Shown in pieces: positions 10,745 through 23,214 of a stretch of 64,000 nucleotides of DNA. The position numbers were made by a program, and so were the translations under genes. Every line of letters begins with the position of its first letter. The stretch's first letter is position 1. Source of the DNA: Pelobates cultripes (taxonomy: Eukaryota; Chordata; Amphibia; Anura; Pelobatidae). Below the pieces are notes generated by a model. That model did no database searches, was not told the origin of the DNA, and worked only from the letters and a program-made list of their open reading frames with translations. The stretch covers positions 276,908,488 through 276,972,487 of the forward strand of contig OW240913.1 of NCBI GenBank assembly GCA_933207985.1, given 5' to 3'.

Positions 10745-11605
10745 TTTCAGTCAGTAAACTTTCAAAGCACATCCACTTAACAAAAAATAAAAAAGGAGGA
10801 ACTTCTTTTACAGTTTTAGCCTGCATACTTAAAGGACCACTCTAGGCACCCAGACCACTTCAGCTCAATGAAGTGGTCTGGGTGCCAGGTCCTTCTAGGG
10901 TTAACCCATTCTTTTATAAACATAGCAGTTTCAGAGAAACTGCTATGTTTATGAATGGGTTAAGCCTTCCCCCAAATCCTCTAGTGGCTGTCTCATTGAC
11001 AGCCGCTAGAGGCACTTGCGTGATTCTCACTGTGATTTTCACAGTGAGAGCACGCAAGCGTCCATAGGAAAGCATTGATAATGCTTTCCTATGCGACTGG
11101 CTGAATGCGTGCGCAGCTCTTGCTGCACGTGCGCATTCAGCCGACGGGGAGGAGAGGAGGAGGATCGGAGGAGGAGAGCTCCCCGCCCAGCACTGGAAAA
11201 AGGTAAGTTTTTACCCCTTTCCCCCTTCCAGAGCCGGGCGGGAGGGGGACCACGAGGGTGGGGGCACCCTCAGGGCACTATAGTGCCAGGAAAATGAGTA
11301 TGTTTTCCTGGCACTATAGTGGTCCTTTAAAGAGGCCTACCATCAATCTAACAAATCAACAGAAAAATAAATATTGGAAACCTTATTTGTACTTCACTTA
11401 GCAAACTTTTAGAGGGCTTCCATTCACCTTACAAACCAACTCAAAAAGAAAAAGGAGAAGTTTAATTTTCACTTTATATAGCAAACTTCATATGTCTTTT
11501 TTCTACCTAACAAGCCAGCAGAAAAAAAACAAAACGAGAAATTTCTTTTTCACTCCACATGGCAAACTTTCAGATGCTTACCATGTACCTAACAAATAAA
11601 CAGAA
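10745..11605. repeat. About 80-bp degenerate tandem array, split by a T2 MITE
   Basis: Diverged units sharing a CACTT..AGCAAACTTT..(C/A)TACC..AACAAAC.AACAGAAAAA pattern occur at about 10747-10811, 11331-11385, 11390-11460, 11465-11545 and 11546-11605. The T2 element 10829-11330 sits inside the array. Confidence 0.5.
10829..11330. mobile_element. T2-type (TTAA) MITE
   Basis: TTAA flanks (10829-10832 and 11327-11330) with inverted ends TTAAAGGACCACTCTAG and, on the other side, TTAAAGGACCACTATAG. This matches the T2 MITE definition from Xenopus (TTAA duplication, TTAAAGG ends). A further hairpin, GGCACCCAGACCACTTCA against its complement, lies just inside the left end (10846-10887). The interior is GC-rich and non-coding. 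Confidence 0.82.
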
Positions 11606-12215
11606 ATGCATTTTCTTTTTCAGCCATTCTGTTGTACATTTGCTGGTATGATTGGAATCATTGTCCTGTTGCAGGATCCAATTTCGGCCAAGCTTTAGCT
11701 GTCCGCAGATAGCCTCACATTTGACTCTAGAATACTTTGGCATACAGAGGAGTTCATAGTTGACTCAATGACTGCAAGGTTCCCAGGTCCTTGCCTAAAT
11801 CATCACCCCTTCCCCACCATGCTTGACAGTTGGTACGAGGTGTTTGTGCTGATATGCTGTGTTTGGTTTTTGCTAAATGTGGCACTGTGCATTATTGGTA
11901 AACTGCTCCACTTTGGTCTTGTAGTTTGTCTTGTGGTTTATTCAGATGCAACTTTGCAAACCTAAGTTGTGTTGCCATGTTTTTTCAAAGAGAAGATGCT
12001 TATCCATCTCTACTATTTAGTGGCCCAGTTGGCCCAAGTGCACTCCATTCTGTGGTACTCCACTCCAAAGGTTGGAATGAGGTTGGATCTGGAGTCATTG
12101 ATGATGGGGGAAGATTTGCTATCATTTTATACAGTATGTTCGCTTCAAAAGACCGTTACTCCAGACAGATTGCCCAGCAATACTTAACTACCTCCAGGTG
12201 TGGGATTGGTCAGCT
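11606..12215 (-). pseudogene. Tc1-like transposase remnant (third family)
   Basis: On the minus strand the sequence follows a Tc1-type transposase: FAKLHLNKPQ, then VKHGGEGVMI, then [14 protein letters not shown] and [13 protein letters not shown] ending near 11600. The catalytic aspartate in QQDND is intact but stops and frameshifts break the frame, and both ends are missing. It differs from the other two Tc1-like copies in the window, so at least three Tc1 families have inserted here. Confidence 0.8.
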
Positions 12216-12480
12216 ATAAATTTCTCATTGGCTCTTGGATTTCCCAGTTTTGATAAATAGAGCACTTGTGCTGGGCATACAGACAAGAGATTGTAGAAAC
12301 ATTGAAACTGCATGAATACACAAATTTCAGCTATTTGAGGAAGGTTCAATAATCCCATATGCAGACCTCCAACAGTGCAGACCTCAGCTGAATATTTTAG
12401 ATATCTACAGATCAGGGACTTTGCTAGCAAATCCAGCATACACAACATTTTTCATAAAATATATATGACCTCAGTCAGAG

Positions 12481-13030
12481 GGGACTCATTATTGTATGGG
12501 CTTCACTCACCTGAACATGCATAAATAGGGTGCTGCTGGGAGCCAATTTATACAATAAAAAAAATCCAGAGCACTCCCTTATCTACTAAACAGCAACTTC
12601 GGTGCTGACAGATTTTATTAGTTTTTTTTTTAAAACACCTAATCAAGGCAAAAAATAATGACGTTTTAGTTACATTATATGATCATACATTGCATAAGCC
12701 TGCCACAATGTCAATGTACCCCATCTTTGGCAGGTCCTGCTATTATAGCCTAATGTCTGCTTCATGAGCTACTTACTTGGGGGAAAAAATTCTATCTGGA
12801 GTTCTCTGCAGTAGTACGCTAAATAGGGCCTTGGGATGAGGCACTTGTGACAGGGAATGGTGCAAAACAAAGGAGTTGGATAGACTCTCAAATATATATA
12901 TAGAGGTCACTAGATAAAACCAGGGGGCTGCACTCGCCTGAACATGCTTAAAGAGGATGCTGCTGGGAGCCAATTTATACAATAAAAAAAGAAAATCCAG
13001 CGCACTACCTTATCCACTAAGGATCCACTT
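12481..13030 (-). mobile_element. Penelope-like pLTR relic with direct repeat
   Basis: A block of about 100 bp (CTGAACATGC, GCTGCTGGGAGCCAATTTAT, ACAATAAAAAAA, TATC.ACTAA) occurs twice in the same orientation, at about 12490-12592 and 12926-13021. The first copy continues into ACAGCAACTTCGGTGCTGAC and then AAAACACCTAATCAAGGC and AATGACGTTTTAG. These are phrases I associate with Penelope-like terminal regions (minus strand TTGATTAGG and AAAACGTCATT). No coding part remains. Confidence 0.5.
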
Positions 13031-13075
13031 ATCCTCATGCCTCATTCCTCTCAACTGTTGAGGCACTAAAGGATT

Positions 13076-13140
13076 ATGTTAGAAACATAGATGTGATGGC
13101 AGATAAGAACCACTCGGCCCATCTACTCTGCCCAATTAGT
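13076..13140 (-). mobile_element. CR1 3'-tail fragment
   Basis: The minus strand reads the CR1 tail seen at 34470-34522: GGGCAGAGTAGATGGGCCGA, GTGGTTCTTATCTGCC, then ATCACATCTATGTTTCT. Only the last 65 bp or so of a CR1 insertion are present, the usual extreme 5' truncation. Confidence 0.85.
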
Positions 13141-13145
13141 CCCTG

Positions 13146-13270
13146 GTAGAGTTGAGCGGACACCTGGATGTTCGGGTCTGGCGGGTTCGGCCGAACTTTG
13201 AAAAAAAGTCTTGGTTCGGGCTGGAACTTGACCCCGAACCCATTGAAGTCAATGGGGACCCGAACATTTG
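13146..13270. repeat. Short GC-rich frog repeat (CCCGAAC family)
   Basis: Contains the phrases GGTTCGGCCGAACTTTG and CCCATTGAAGTCAATGGGGA, the second being a near-perfect inverted repeat. I have seen such phrases as dispersed repeats in frogs, but cannot name the family. Confidence 0.4.
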
Positions 13271-13529
13271 GGCACATAAATGGCTCTAAAAAACTCCTGG
13301 AAAGGGCTAGAGGGCTGCAAACGGAAGTAAAATAGGGGTAAGAGTAGTACAAGTGCCCTGCAAACAAATTTGGATAGGGAAATCACTTAAAAATAACATA
13401 AAATAAGCAGGCGCTTAGTAGATAACTAAATTGGTCTTTCAGTCACATTTACTAATACTAAGTAAAGATTACTTAGTATTAGTAAATTCAGTGGCTGCTC
13501 ACTGTAAAAAAAACAAAAAAACCTATTGC

Positions 13530-14010
13530 CCCTACCCCTGTGCGATGGGTGGGGGCCCTAAATAAGAATGTGGAGGGTGGGGACCTACTGTCCTCCCCCT
13601 GGTCCCCACTCCTGAGCAGCAGGTGGGGCCCTAAATAATAATAAGGGGGGGACCTACTGTCCTCCGCCTGGCCCCCACCCCTGTGCAGTGGGTGAGGGGA
13701 CTAAATAAGAATGTGGGGGGCCATAAATAAGAATGTGGGGGGACCTAATGTCCTCCCCCCTGCCCCCACCCCTGAGCGGTGGGTGTGGGCCATAAATAAA
13801 AATTGGGGGGACCTAAAGTCCTCCCCCCGGCCCCTGAGCAGTGGGAGGGGGCCGTAAATAACAATAAGGGAGGAGGGACCTACTGTCCTCCCCCCTGACC
13901 TCCACCCCTGAGCGGTGGGTGGGAGCCATAAATAAAAATTGGGGGGGGGACCTAATGTCCTTCCCCCCCAGGCCCTCACCCCTGAGCTGTGGGTGGGGGC
14001 CATAAATTAA
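13530..14010. repeat. GC-rich minisatellite, units of about 60-75 bp
   Basis: Roughly six to seven diverged copies of the pattern GGGGGGACCTACTGTCCTCC, CCCCCACCCCTGAGC, GTGGGTGGGGGCC, TAAATAA. Long frames here, such as 13701-14003 on the minus strand, are repeat translations and not genes. Confidence 0.85.
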
Positions 14011-14079
14011 AATTCCCCCCAGGTGACTAGGGGTCCCCAATCCCCTAGTCACCACCCTCCCCCCCAAAAAATGACCCCT

Positions 14080-14710
14080 ATATACCCCACCAATCAGAGT
14101 GCTCTGAGCCTAATTGCTGGGCGGGGCAAGGGTTTATAAGCCTTCCCCCGCCCTGCAGAGTTCAGTCTGCACGGAGCCCTCCATGGGTGAAGAAGGATTT
14201 TTTTTTTTTTGCACTCGTTTTTTTTTTTTTTTTTACGTGTTTCGGTTATTCTGGATTTTTTGGGGCCTTTTTAGAAGAAATAAGACATCAAATGGTAAGT
14301 CTATTTTTTTTAACAGGTATTTAGACAAGGCTTATAAACCCTTGCCCCGCCCAGCAATTAGGCTCAGAGCACTCTGACTGGTGGGTTTAAGCCATTAAAT
14401 CAGAGTGCTCTGACAGGTAAATGAAGAGACTGACAGGTAAGTCTCTACATTTACCTGTCACATCACTCTGATTGGTTGGCTTGAAATCCACCAATCAGAG
14501 TGCTCTGTGTCATTTTACACAGTGTGGGAAAGTTCTTTGGAATTTTCCCATGCTGTGTAATTTGACTCATAACACTCTGATTGGTTACTTAATCCACCAC
14601 TTACACAGCCTGGGAAATTTCCGAAGAACTTTCCCACGCTGTGTAAAATGACACAGAGCACTCTGATTGGTTAGCTTGAAATCCAGCCAATCAGAGTCTG
14701 CCTTTTGTAG
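14080..14710. repeat. Cluster of inverted repeats around CAATCAGAGTGCTCTG
   Basis: The motif AATCAGAGTGCTCTG or its complement recurs at about 14093, 14371, 14399, 14494, 14576, 14659 and 14690. GGGCGGGGCAAGGGTTTATAAGC (14121-14142) is inverted at about 14328-14350. ACACAGTGTGGGAAAGTTCTT (about 14517) is inverted at about 14624. T-runs lie at 14192-14235. This looks like a non-autonomous foldback element with no coding capacity. Confidence 0.65.
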
Positions 14711-15490
14711 ATCACTGGCCTTTTTGACCTTGATGTGCCAAATAGGTCACACATTCTTCAGTACATCTTAAACAGGGTAATGTTTTCATTATAGATGTAA
14801 TTAGCCCCCTCTCAAGCGACTCCTCAACAATTTCTTCTATATAAATCTGTCAACTTGTCTCAATAACATACAGACTATAGATTTCTGAATTTGGAAATCT
14901 TTTTTCATGATGACTGAAATACATTATCACATAATCAATAGATAATAAGTATACAATCACCACAACACTTTAAACCTAAATTGCTCATTTCCTGGATGGG
15001 CAATGATATCAGTTGCGTACCCACTGTTAATAATTCACAGCTTTCAAACCACATTGAGGATCCTCACAGGTAGTGAGCATTAATGGCACATTTTACATGC
15101 TCTAGAGCTGAATTTTCACTACTTGCTAGAAGGTGAGTTGAAAGGTTGAGCCCTACTACAATTCTTCAAATATTTGTGATTGATTCTTCTACTCTCTTTC
15201 CAGTAGCCTACACTGCAAAACTTATTTTTCTGTCTCGAAGATAGTGTGAACAAACGCAAGGTCTAACTATTGTAGCAGGGTTTTTATAATTTCTTTTGGC
15301 ACTTTGTAAAGGGTGTGGTTGCTACAGAGTGACTGGAAATGGTGGTTCTTGATTGGTTGCTATTCATTTATCTTGACACTTTGCACAGAAGTTATTTTGG
15401 AGTAACTTTCTCCAATTACCTAACAGCTTATGCTTATTTCTGAGTAACATGTGTTACTCATTGTAATTTTTAAATATATGGTGTGTTGTC
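14711..15490. other. AT-rich interval, no gene
   Basis: No recognised motif or repeat end. Confidence 0.45.
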
Positions 15491-15800
15491 GAAGACAGAA
15501 ACTAGGTAGGCATCGTCCTAGGCATTTGCTATTGTGTCTGGATTTTGGGCTAGTTTGGTTTAAGTCTAAGGCAAGATCACCACAGCTGGAGAAAAGTTCC
15601 CACCCCCTCTCTGCACCTCTACAGTTGCTTGGGCCACACTCCCCCCCGCTTTGGCTGGTGGGGGGGTTATCCCAGTTCCTTCTCCATAATCCTACAAGGC
15701 AACACAGTTCATTTCAGAGCACCGCAAGCGAGCAGCCGAGCCAAGCATGCTGCAAGATGGCGGCCATACAAGGCAAAGCAACAGGCAAATAAATCCTGTC
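15491..15800. other. Small GC-richer block of unknown origin
   Basis: Includes CTGCAAGATGGCGGCCATAC near 15750, a phrase typical of LINE or retroviral leader regions, and C-runs around 15640. No protein similarity was recognised and no flanking duplication was found. Confidence 0.3.
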
Positions 15801-17385
15801 ATGTTTGGGCATGAACATGAGTTTGAGTTAGTTTGATGAATGGGTATGTTTATAGAGACATATAGCAAGATTGTCAAAAGTGGAGAGATACAAATGATGT
15901 CTGTCCAAGAGACATCAAACAGAAAATATAGACCATTTTCAACAATGTAAAAGTGACTTTTCCCATCCCCAGGCAAATTCAAAAATATATGTGTAACATT
16001 TTTTTAGAGGATGCTAATTAACATGATATGTTTACCTGAATTAAATAAGGATATTGAAATTAACAATCTCCACCTCCAAGCAAGTAAACTAACAACATTA
16101 ATTGTGGCAATGAATACCATACCCAAGACCCTATTCTCACTCTACCACCATCCCTCCATGGTACCTCATATGAATGCAGAACACTTGCTGTTCAAGGAGA
16201 CATGAAATGGGTATTTCACAACAAGATTGAGTAAGTATGGGACAACATTGCACTTATATAAGAGTTTTCATTTTAATACAAATTTCGAGTTGCTACATAC
16301 AGTAAGAGGAGCCCTCAGGAAAATGCCAAACGCTAAGTAAGGCAGAAAGAATCAGTGTCAAATCAAGGCAAAATGATTACGCTTGTCTCAACAGTCATCA
16401 TTATGTAAATAGGCTGCAATATAAGTGAATGTCAATCAAAAGCAAGGTGTGTATTAGTTAGAAATATCTCCCTGAACATATAGGGAATGAGAAACATAAC
16501 TGTTGACCTATTACTGACAGGCCTTCTGGATTTTCAAGCCTCTGAGGTATTGGTTATCCCATCAAAATATTTCAATGTTAGGCTTATAAATGTAAACCCC
16601 TGCCAGCTTGTTTTTCCTGAAATCATGCTCAAATACAGATATACAATCTCCTGCCCTTCCTCCAATGTTTCTACTTCAGCTTTAATGTCATTACGGTTTA
16701 TTTTTAAAGCTGTAGTGTACCTTAACCAGCAACTTCATATGAATATTATGGCTTAATTGGTCCTAAAATCAAAGTTTATCCTTAAATACAAGTCAGAAAA
16801 TGTAATAATGTATACAAGTGGTTACCAAACCATTCCTCTAGCCAGCCCTACCAGTCCATGATTTAGGGATTAACCAGTTGTGTCTAAGGTGTTTTTAGAA
16901 AACAAAAATAGATACAACTAGCTAATCATTAAATTCTGAACTGGTAGAGGTACATTGAGGACTGATTTAGGAACCACTGATCTATACCATAATTGCTATG
17001 CAGTAGGTAATTCAGTAATGTGTACGTAATGTGTTTAGTTTGGTTCAGAGCAATTCAGTGTCAGCTAAAACATTATCATAGAAATTGTCTTTATATATTT
17101 CTTAAAAACTTTATATCTACCAAATTGTCTGCTAACTACCATGGATGAAAGGGTATTACGAAATGTCTGTCTGAATTTTGCATTCTATTGATTAGACTTG
17201 TGCATGGTGGAAAAATTAGTTTGGACTGAATAACTTCTGACAAAAATAGAAAACATTTGGGGTCCCCAAATTCAGTCAGCTCAAGAGAGACACAGCAAAA
17301 TGATTCAGATGAAAAGGTAAGAATAGGCTAATCAGTGTATTGCAAACTATTTAAATAATGTAAATGTTATGTATACTCAAGTATA
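15801..17385. other. AT-rich interval, no gene
   Basis: About 1.6 kb of apparently unique AT-rich DNA. Small frames (up to 96 codons) have no recognisable motif. Confidence 0.45.
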
Positions 17386-18412
17386 TTCTCGAGTATATTC
17401 AAAGCATGGGCTTGTCACAAGTGGGTTACCTCAGAGATCTGTACTTGTAAGCATTCTCTTATTCTCTTTAATATTTTTATTAGTGATATTGCAGAAAGTC
17501 TTGATGGTAAGGCATGTCTTATTGCTGATGATACTAAAATTTGCAACAGGGTTGATGTTCCAGGAGGAATAAGCCAAATGGCAAATGATTTAAGTAAACT
17601 AGAAAAATGGTCAGAGTTGTGGCAACTGACATTTAACGTGGATAAGTGCAAGATAATGCATCTTGGACTTAAAAACCCAAGGGCAGAGTACAGAATATTT
17701 GATAGAGTCCCAACCTGAGGAAAGGGATTTAGGGGTGATTATTTCTGATGATTTAAAGGTAGGCAGACAATGTAATAGAGCAGCAGGAAATGCTAGCAGA
17801 ATGCTTGGTTGTATAGGGAGAGGTATTAGCCGTAGAAAGAGGGAAGTGCTCATGCCAATGTACAGAACACTGGTGAGACCTCACTTGGAGTATTGTACGC
17901 AGTATTGGAGACCGTATCTCCAGAAGGATATTGATACTTTAGAGAGAGTTCAGAGAAGGGCTACTAAACTGGTTCATGGATTGCAGGATAAAACTTACAA
18001 GGAAAGGTGAAAGGAACTTAACATGTATAGCTTGGAGGAAAGACGAGACAGGAATATGATAGAAACATTTACATATATAGGGATCAACACAGTAAAGGAG
18101 GAGACTATATTTAAAAGAAGAAAAACTACCAAAAAAGCAGACATAGTCTTAAATTAGAGGGGCAAATGGTTTAAAAATAATATCAGGAAGTATTACTTTA
18201 CTGAGAGGGTAGTGGATACATGGAATAGTCTTCCAGCTGAAGTGGTAGAGGTTAACAAAGTAAAGGAGTTTAAGCATTCGTGGGACAGGCATAAGGCTAT
18301 CCTAACTATAAGATAAGGTCAGGGACTAATGAAAGCATTTAGAAAATTGGGCAGACGTGAAGGGCCGAATGGTTCTTATCTGCCGTCACATTCTATGTTT
18401 CTATGTTTCTAT
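17386..18412 (+). mobile_element. CR1 LINE, 5'-truncated copy
   Basis: Aligns by eye nearly base for base with 33510-34522 of the intact CR1 and ends in the CR1 octamer tail (ATTCTATG, TTTCTATG, TTTCTAT at 18390-18412). The ORF2 part covers the end of the RT palm, the thumb and the C-terminal domain. It is broken by indels, including a small deletion near 17710 (the CAACATATG of the intact copy is altered) and a stop at 18009. The YADD-equivalent box reads LIADD. No clear target duplication. Confidence 0.92.
17436..18316 (+). pseudogene. CR1 ORF2 C-terminal fragment
   Basis: Two frames carry CR1 ORF2 residues: one up to about 17700 (VPGGISQMANDLSKLEKW and HLGLKNPRAEYRIFD), another from about 17703 (ERDLGVIISDDLKVG, then RTLVRPHLEYCTQYWRPYLQ). 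Later stops follow, and the remnant continues to a frame resembling VVDTWNSLPAEVVEV. Non-functional; close in sequence to the intact copy at 31.6-34.4 kb. Confidence 0.88.
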
Positions 18413-19663
18413 ACATTTCACAGAACACTGTTTGGTTCACAGATCAAGTAAGCAACAGTAACTAATAAAGGAAAATACCATGATGACCTGTACAATATAA
18501 TCTATATTTTTATATTATATATTTATTTATTATTTATATATTTAATAAATATATAATATATAAATATATATATATATATATATTATTTTATTGTTCTTTC
18601 ATTTATTACCTCTATTGCTCATTTTTCACTTGACTTATTATTAAAATAAAAATGTAATGACTGCCCTAGCCATCAATTATCTTTTTCCCCATCAATCATT
18701 TCTCTTCTCGGTGCCACAATTGAAATTCAGAATCACAAATAAAACAAACATTTTAATTGTTTTGTTTGGTTTATGATTCAGCTAAATTTCAGCTTGGAAT
18801 TTGTGAATTCAATCAAGCATCCAATCGTCCAAAAAGTTGGCGGTCCCCATAAATCTTGCTCACAAATGGCACTTACCCACCGTGACATGCAGGTCCTTAA
18901 TGCGACTCGACGAAAGCTATGTGTGACGGCTGGGTTGGACTGTGTTCTGGCCCAGGGCTGCTGGGGAGCAGATAAGTGGTCCACCTACATGGACTTACCT
19001 AGTCATATGTCTGTCTTTCATCCAGTGGGAATCGGATGTACCAGGCAAATGGCTTACCTTCGATGTCAAGTTTTTGATGAAGTTGGCAGATGTCATTCTA
19101 AACGTAATTTTATGCTGTGCATCTCATTATACTGATTTATTTTAACTTAACTTTAACTAAAGTAGAGGTATAATGCTATCTTAGGTCCCAGTGGTTTTAA
19201 TTCTCAATATTTTGTTATCAATCTTATTTCACGACTTACTAATCACCATGTCTGGCACTTGATGCTCTGACATTGTCATTGCCTAGCCTGATATTTAAAC
19301 ACGTATTCTTGTATGCCTACCCCTAGTGAACTCCTTGTTACCTTGCTATTGTGCTAGTATTGGATCAGCATGTTTAACCTCCCTTACTTTTAGTTACTCT
19401 CTTGCATATCTAGAAAGCGTTTATTGTCCAAAAGCTTTATGTCTGTTCTTTGTTTTTGACATGTATGACTAGTAAATCCCTTGTTTTCCTCGCTCACTCT
19501 ACATGCCTAGGCAGTATGCTTAGATTAAGGAACCAGCCAGGAATATCCTTCTAGATATGCCAGCTCAATGTGATGTAACCACCATTTTATAAACGTTACA
19601 ACTTTGTGTACTGAATTGCCTTGCATTTGTTGTTGTGGCATGATGTTAATGCTTGAACTGCAA
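18413..19663. other. AT-rich interval with TA microsatellite, no gene
   Basis: 18500-18590 is AT microsatellite. The 120-codon frame at 18773-19135 has no recognisable domain and lies in a slightly GC-richer block (18835-19060) that could be an old repeat. Nothing else was seen. Confidence 0.4.
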
Positions 19664-19694
19664 AAAAAAAAGATCAAAATAAAAGAACATTATA

Positions 19695-19745
19695 TACAAT
19701 CTGCAAATGCATTTCGACAACAAGCTTTCTTCCAGTGTCGGTCTG
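19695..19745 (-). ncRNA. Decayed hammerhead-like motif (Penelope terminal region)
   Basis: The minus strand reads CACTGGAAGAAAGCTTG and then TTGTCGAAATGCATTTGC: a GAAGA half-core, a GAAA box and a self-complementary ATGCAT in the place of the tiny stem III. The first two stems do not pair well here. The same layout with better stems occurs at 62550-62590. Confidence 0.3.
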
Positions 19746-20450
19746 TTCTTCTAAAGTGCCAAGAATATATACCTCCTATTAATTGCAAACATATGTGGCC
19801 TATTTACGGTATTTCTGCAGTTTTTCGGCACTGCAAAATGTCATATCTGGCCAGTTTTATTGACATTACATCCTCCATGATTATGTTGGACATACTGATG
19901 AAACTCAGCATCACTTGAGTCCTTTACATGGCAGCATGTTTGGCGGCATACAGCCGCAGTCCCACTCAATGAAATTGCGTGCATGCACACTTAAATGACA
20001 GTCCTCAATCTTCCATTTTTACTTGTGGCAAATACAATAAAAGTCCATACAGAATAAGGACATAAATCATGCATACATAAAAATATTAATTCACACATAC
20101 ATAAAAATATAAAATACATGTGTATAAACAAATCATTTAAAAGTCAACTTACTAAAAAGGAAGAGAAAATGATTATATATTAAAAATACAGAATCCATAA
20201 TCAATGACAACTTTAAAAATGTAACAAATAAGAGAGAGAAAATAAAATACCAATATAATTAATAAGGCAAAGGTTGAGATATAATCAATATCACTATGAC
20301 AATTATTTTAATAATAAAATTATAACACAATATAAATATAGAATACACATAATATACATAATAAATATATAAAACACATATATATTTATAATATATAAAC
20401 ATATACCCAAAAATATGGGTATATCCTTGGAGTACATATTTATTAACATT

Positions 20451-20740
20451 TTAAAAATGCACTAACTTTAAACCATTTGGAAACAGGGTATCTACTCTCG
20501 ACCTTTGCAATTCTTTAAAATAATTTTCTCCTCTCCAATTATTTTGTCTTTTAAAAACCATCATATATGATAAAAGAGATGGGTCACCTGAATATTTTTC
20601 CACAAAATGAGCTGAAACACTATGTTTCATATACTCCCTCTAGATATTGCCTTTGTGTTCTGCTATTCTTTTTTGAAAGGTCTGGTAGTCATACTAATAT
20701 ATTGCAGGCCACAAGGGCACCAGAGGAGGTATATGACATT
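20451..20740 (-). pseudogene. GIY-YIG endonuclease domain of a Penelope-like element
   Basis: Minus-strand translation gives CPCGLQYISMTTRPFKKRI followed by AEHKGNI, a TAG stop, then KHSVSAHFVEKYSGDPS, NNWRGENYFKELQRSRVDTL and a stop at 20451-20453. The cysteine pair before GLxYI, the RIxEH segment and the terminal helix match the Penelope GIY-YIG nuclease, which nicks DNA during insertion. One in-frame stop and several substitutions make it inactive. Confidence 0.85.
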
Positions 20741-21034
20741 AGTCAATTGGCAAGTTAAAATTAGTTTCATTTTAAAATTCATGTGAGTAGAAAAAGATTT
20801 GAATAGATTGATAGTTTATCTATGTCTCTTAAAAATAGTTTACTTACATGCTAAATAAGACTTACAAGGATAAAATTCCTTTCCCCACACCCAATTCTTT
20901 TTTCTTGACCTTTATCTCTAATGTAAGTAGTTTTCAATTGTTGTTTTAAGTTACCTGATCAGCTGTATATAATATGTAGTATTTCTCTTATAACATTTTT
21001 TAAAACTAGATCAGTCTTTAAAATATACCAATAT

Positions 21035-21725
21035 TTGGGGGCCTGACCAGCATGGCTGCCAAACGTGCAGAGTATGAGCTCCTCAAAAAACTCTGAAAAA
21101 TCATGCTCTAATGATCGGATACTACCCACAGACACTACTCAAACGCCTACTTACCTACTCCTGTACAGAGTGAAGACTCTCTGGGCAAGTTTAATGCACC
21201 ACTTTACCTTCTGTGGCCTGAACCCACATTGGGGCCTAAAAGCCTGTAAAAGCATCTGACACTCCGAAATTCTGTGACCACAAGCCACACAACATCCACA
21301 CAACAGACTCAACCAAGCATGCTCACCGCCGCAACACTGAGGGGACTTCCCCGAATCTTGTCCGCAAACCATCACGCAAATGGAGGCATAGGAGGAACCC
21401 ACGACCAGCCCATAAGCCCCGGCAAGCAGGCATTCCAGCTGGCTGCAACCCGCCTGCACCATGAACCACCAAGGGACCTCTCCCCAGGCAAAACCTGCAC
21501 TCCCACTTCACACCACTGGCTGCCTAAAACAGGAAGTACCCCATCGATCTACCCAGCAAGCAGACGTGGCCAGACTCCGGGGAACACAGCACCTGAGTAT
21601 GAGGAGGCACGGAGCTGGCGGGATGGCCTGCTACTCTTAACTGGATTCCAGCTTGTCAAGGATAGTGTCTCTTCCTCTGTAGGCATTGGCTGATTAGGCT
21701 GCGGACCATTATACAGCAAAGCTCA
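21035..21725. mobile_element. GC-rich insertion inside the Penelope-like element
   Basis: Begins with GGGGCCTGACCAGCATGGC and has a much higher GC content than the surrounding AT-rich Penelope sequence. The 139-codon plus-strand frame (21274-21693) and its minus-strand shadow have no recognised domain. The texture resembles the C-rich 3' region of the L1 at 28.1-29.1 kb and may be an L1-type 5' UTR fragment. Boundaries are approximate and no duplication was found. Confidence 0.4.
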
Positions 21726-22229
21726 TGAGTATTTTTTTTTTGTTCCTTCACACACATGTTTCAACTATCTAGTTCCTGCAGTTATCGTATATGCTATGCT
21801 GTAGCCTAATTCATACAATCCAGTGGTAAATTAACCAAGTTATTCTAGCTATGTAAACAACATTAAATCTACTTTATTAACCCTGATTACATCAACAAAG
21901 ATATATCTATTAACTAAGCCTTGACCAGACTCATGTACTTGAGAAATGCATGTCTAAATCATATCAGCTCAACACAAATGTCCTGCTATGCTTTTCAAGA
22001 TTATAATGTTTACCCTCTTGTTATCTTTTCTACTACTACTACAAAAAAAAGTGCAGAATATCTTGTAATTTACACATACACAACTGTTATGTTATTCACC
22101 AACTTTGCCTTATGTCATTTACCCTGCACTTTGAAAATATAGAATTTAAAAAGAAAACAAAATAAACCAATATTTAATTTGTTTTATTTAATTTTTTATT
22201 TATGTTTGACCTGTTTAGCATTCTCATTA

Positions 22230-22660
22230 AAATGTTTCAAAAGTGATTTTTTTTGTATCTGTTAGTTTAATATCCTTAATACATTTATCTATTTTATGTA
22301 AACCATACTTTTTGTTTCTCCCAATCTATTTAACAAAAAACATAGTTTATCAAAGATCTTAACGTCACTACAATTTCTGTATAAATGAGTTAATTTCCCC
22401 TTAGGAATTTTCTGAAGCCAGGGGCTATAATGGCAACTAGATGTATCAATGTAAGCATTTATATCTACCTTTTAAAAAAATAAAAGTGTTGGTCTTAGTC
22501 TATTTTGATCCTCTATGTATATCTCCAAGTCAAGGAATTGAACAAGTTCTCGACTACACTCGTTCGTAAGATTAATACCTACTTGATTGATATTCAGATA
22601 CTCTAAAACATTTTTAAAAGTTTTCACACCCTCGCCAAATTACAAAAAATGTATTAATGA
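22230..22660 (-). pseudogene. Penelope-like reverse transcriptase remnant
   Basis: Minus-strand translation reads VLEYLNINQVGINLTNECSR then VQFLDLEIYIEDQ and, after a stop, SSCHYSPWLQKIPKGKLTHL and YRNCSDVKIFDKL. The FLDL box, the SCHY..W...IP.G..L segment and the RNCS motif are conserved in Penelope RTs. The catalytic YIDD region upstream is not preserved. Compare the better copy at 44330-44917. Confidence 0.82.
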
Positions 22661-23214
22661 ACTTGTTTTCCAGTGGGCCATCAGTAAATTGCATAGCTGT
22701 GCACAGGTTGAGTTACTAGCTGTTAAAAAAACAAAAAAAACACATATAAAATTACTCTTATAATTCCAAAAAAGAAATATGCAATATTCACTAGCTAAAC
22801 TAGAAGATAGAAAATAAAAACTTGCCTATATAGCTATTGCGAGAGTTTGAACAATTCTGGTGGAAGTGAGAAAGATAAATCCCTTTAGACATAGTTACAT
22901 AAATGCTATATATGTCTTACAAAAGGAAGGCTTTATTATCATTAGGGCATCATAGCATGCCCTAACGATCAGGTCTTCACAGCGGACAGTATTCTTACCT
23001 CTGTGGCAATTGCAGGGACTGCCTAACAACCCAGGCAGGTACCCTGCTGACAATCCCAACAATTCAAATCATGTGATTGCGATGCCACCACTATCACTTA
23101 ACTCAGATCAGCCAGAATGCAATATTGACTGCAGTGCAACTGCCTGGGTTTTCAGGCAGTTATCAACCTATAATTAATAAAAGAGGCTCATTATATATAA
23201 CTAATACATAAATG

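Noticed and set aside
13701..14067. Minus-strand frames of 84-100 codons with repeated GPHP-type phrases
   Set aside because: Translation of the GC-rich minisatellite.
18773..19135. 120-codon frame as a possible host exon
   Set aside because: No recognised domain or splice-site support; an overlapping minus-strand frame is equally open.
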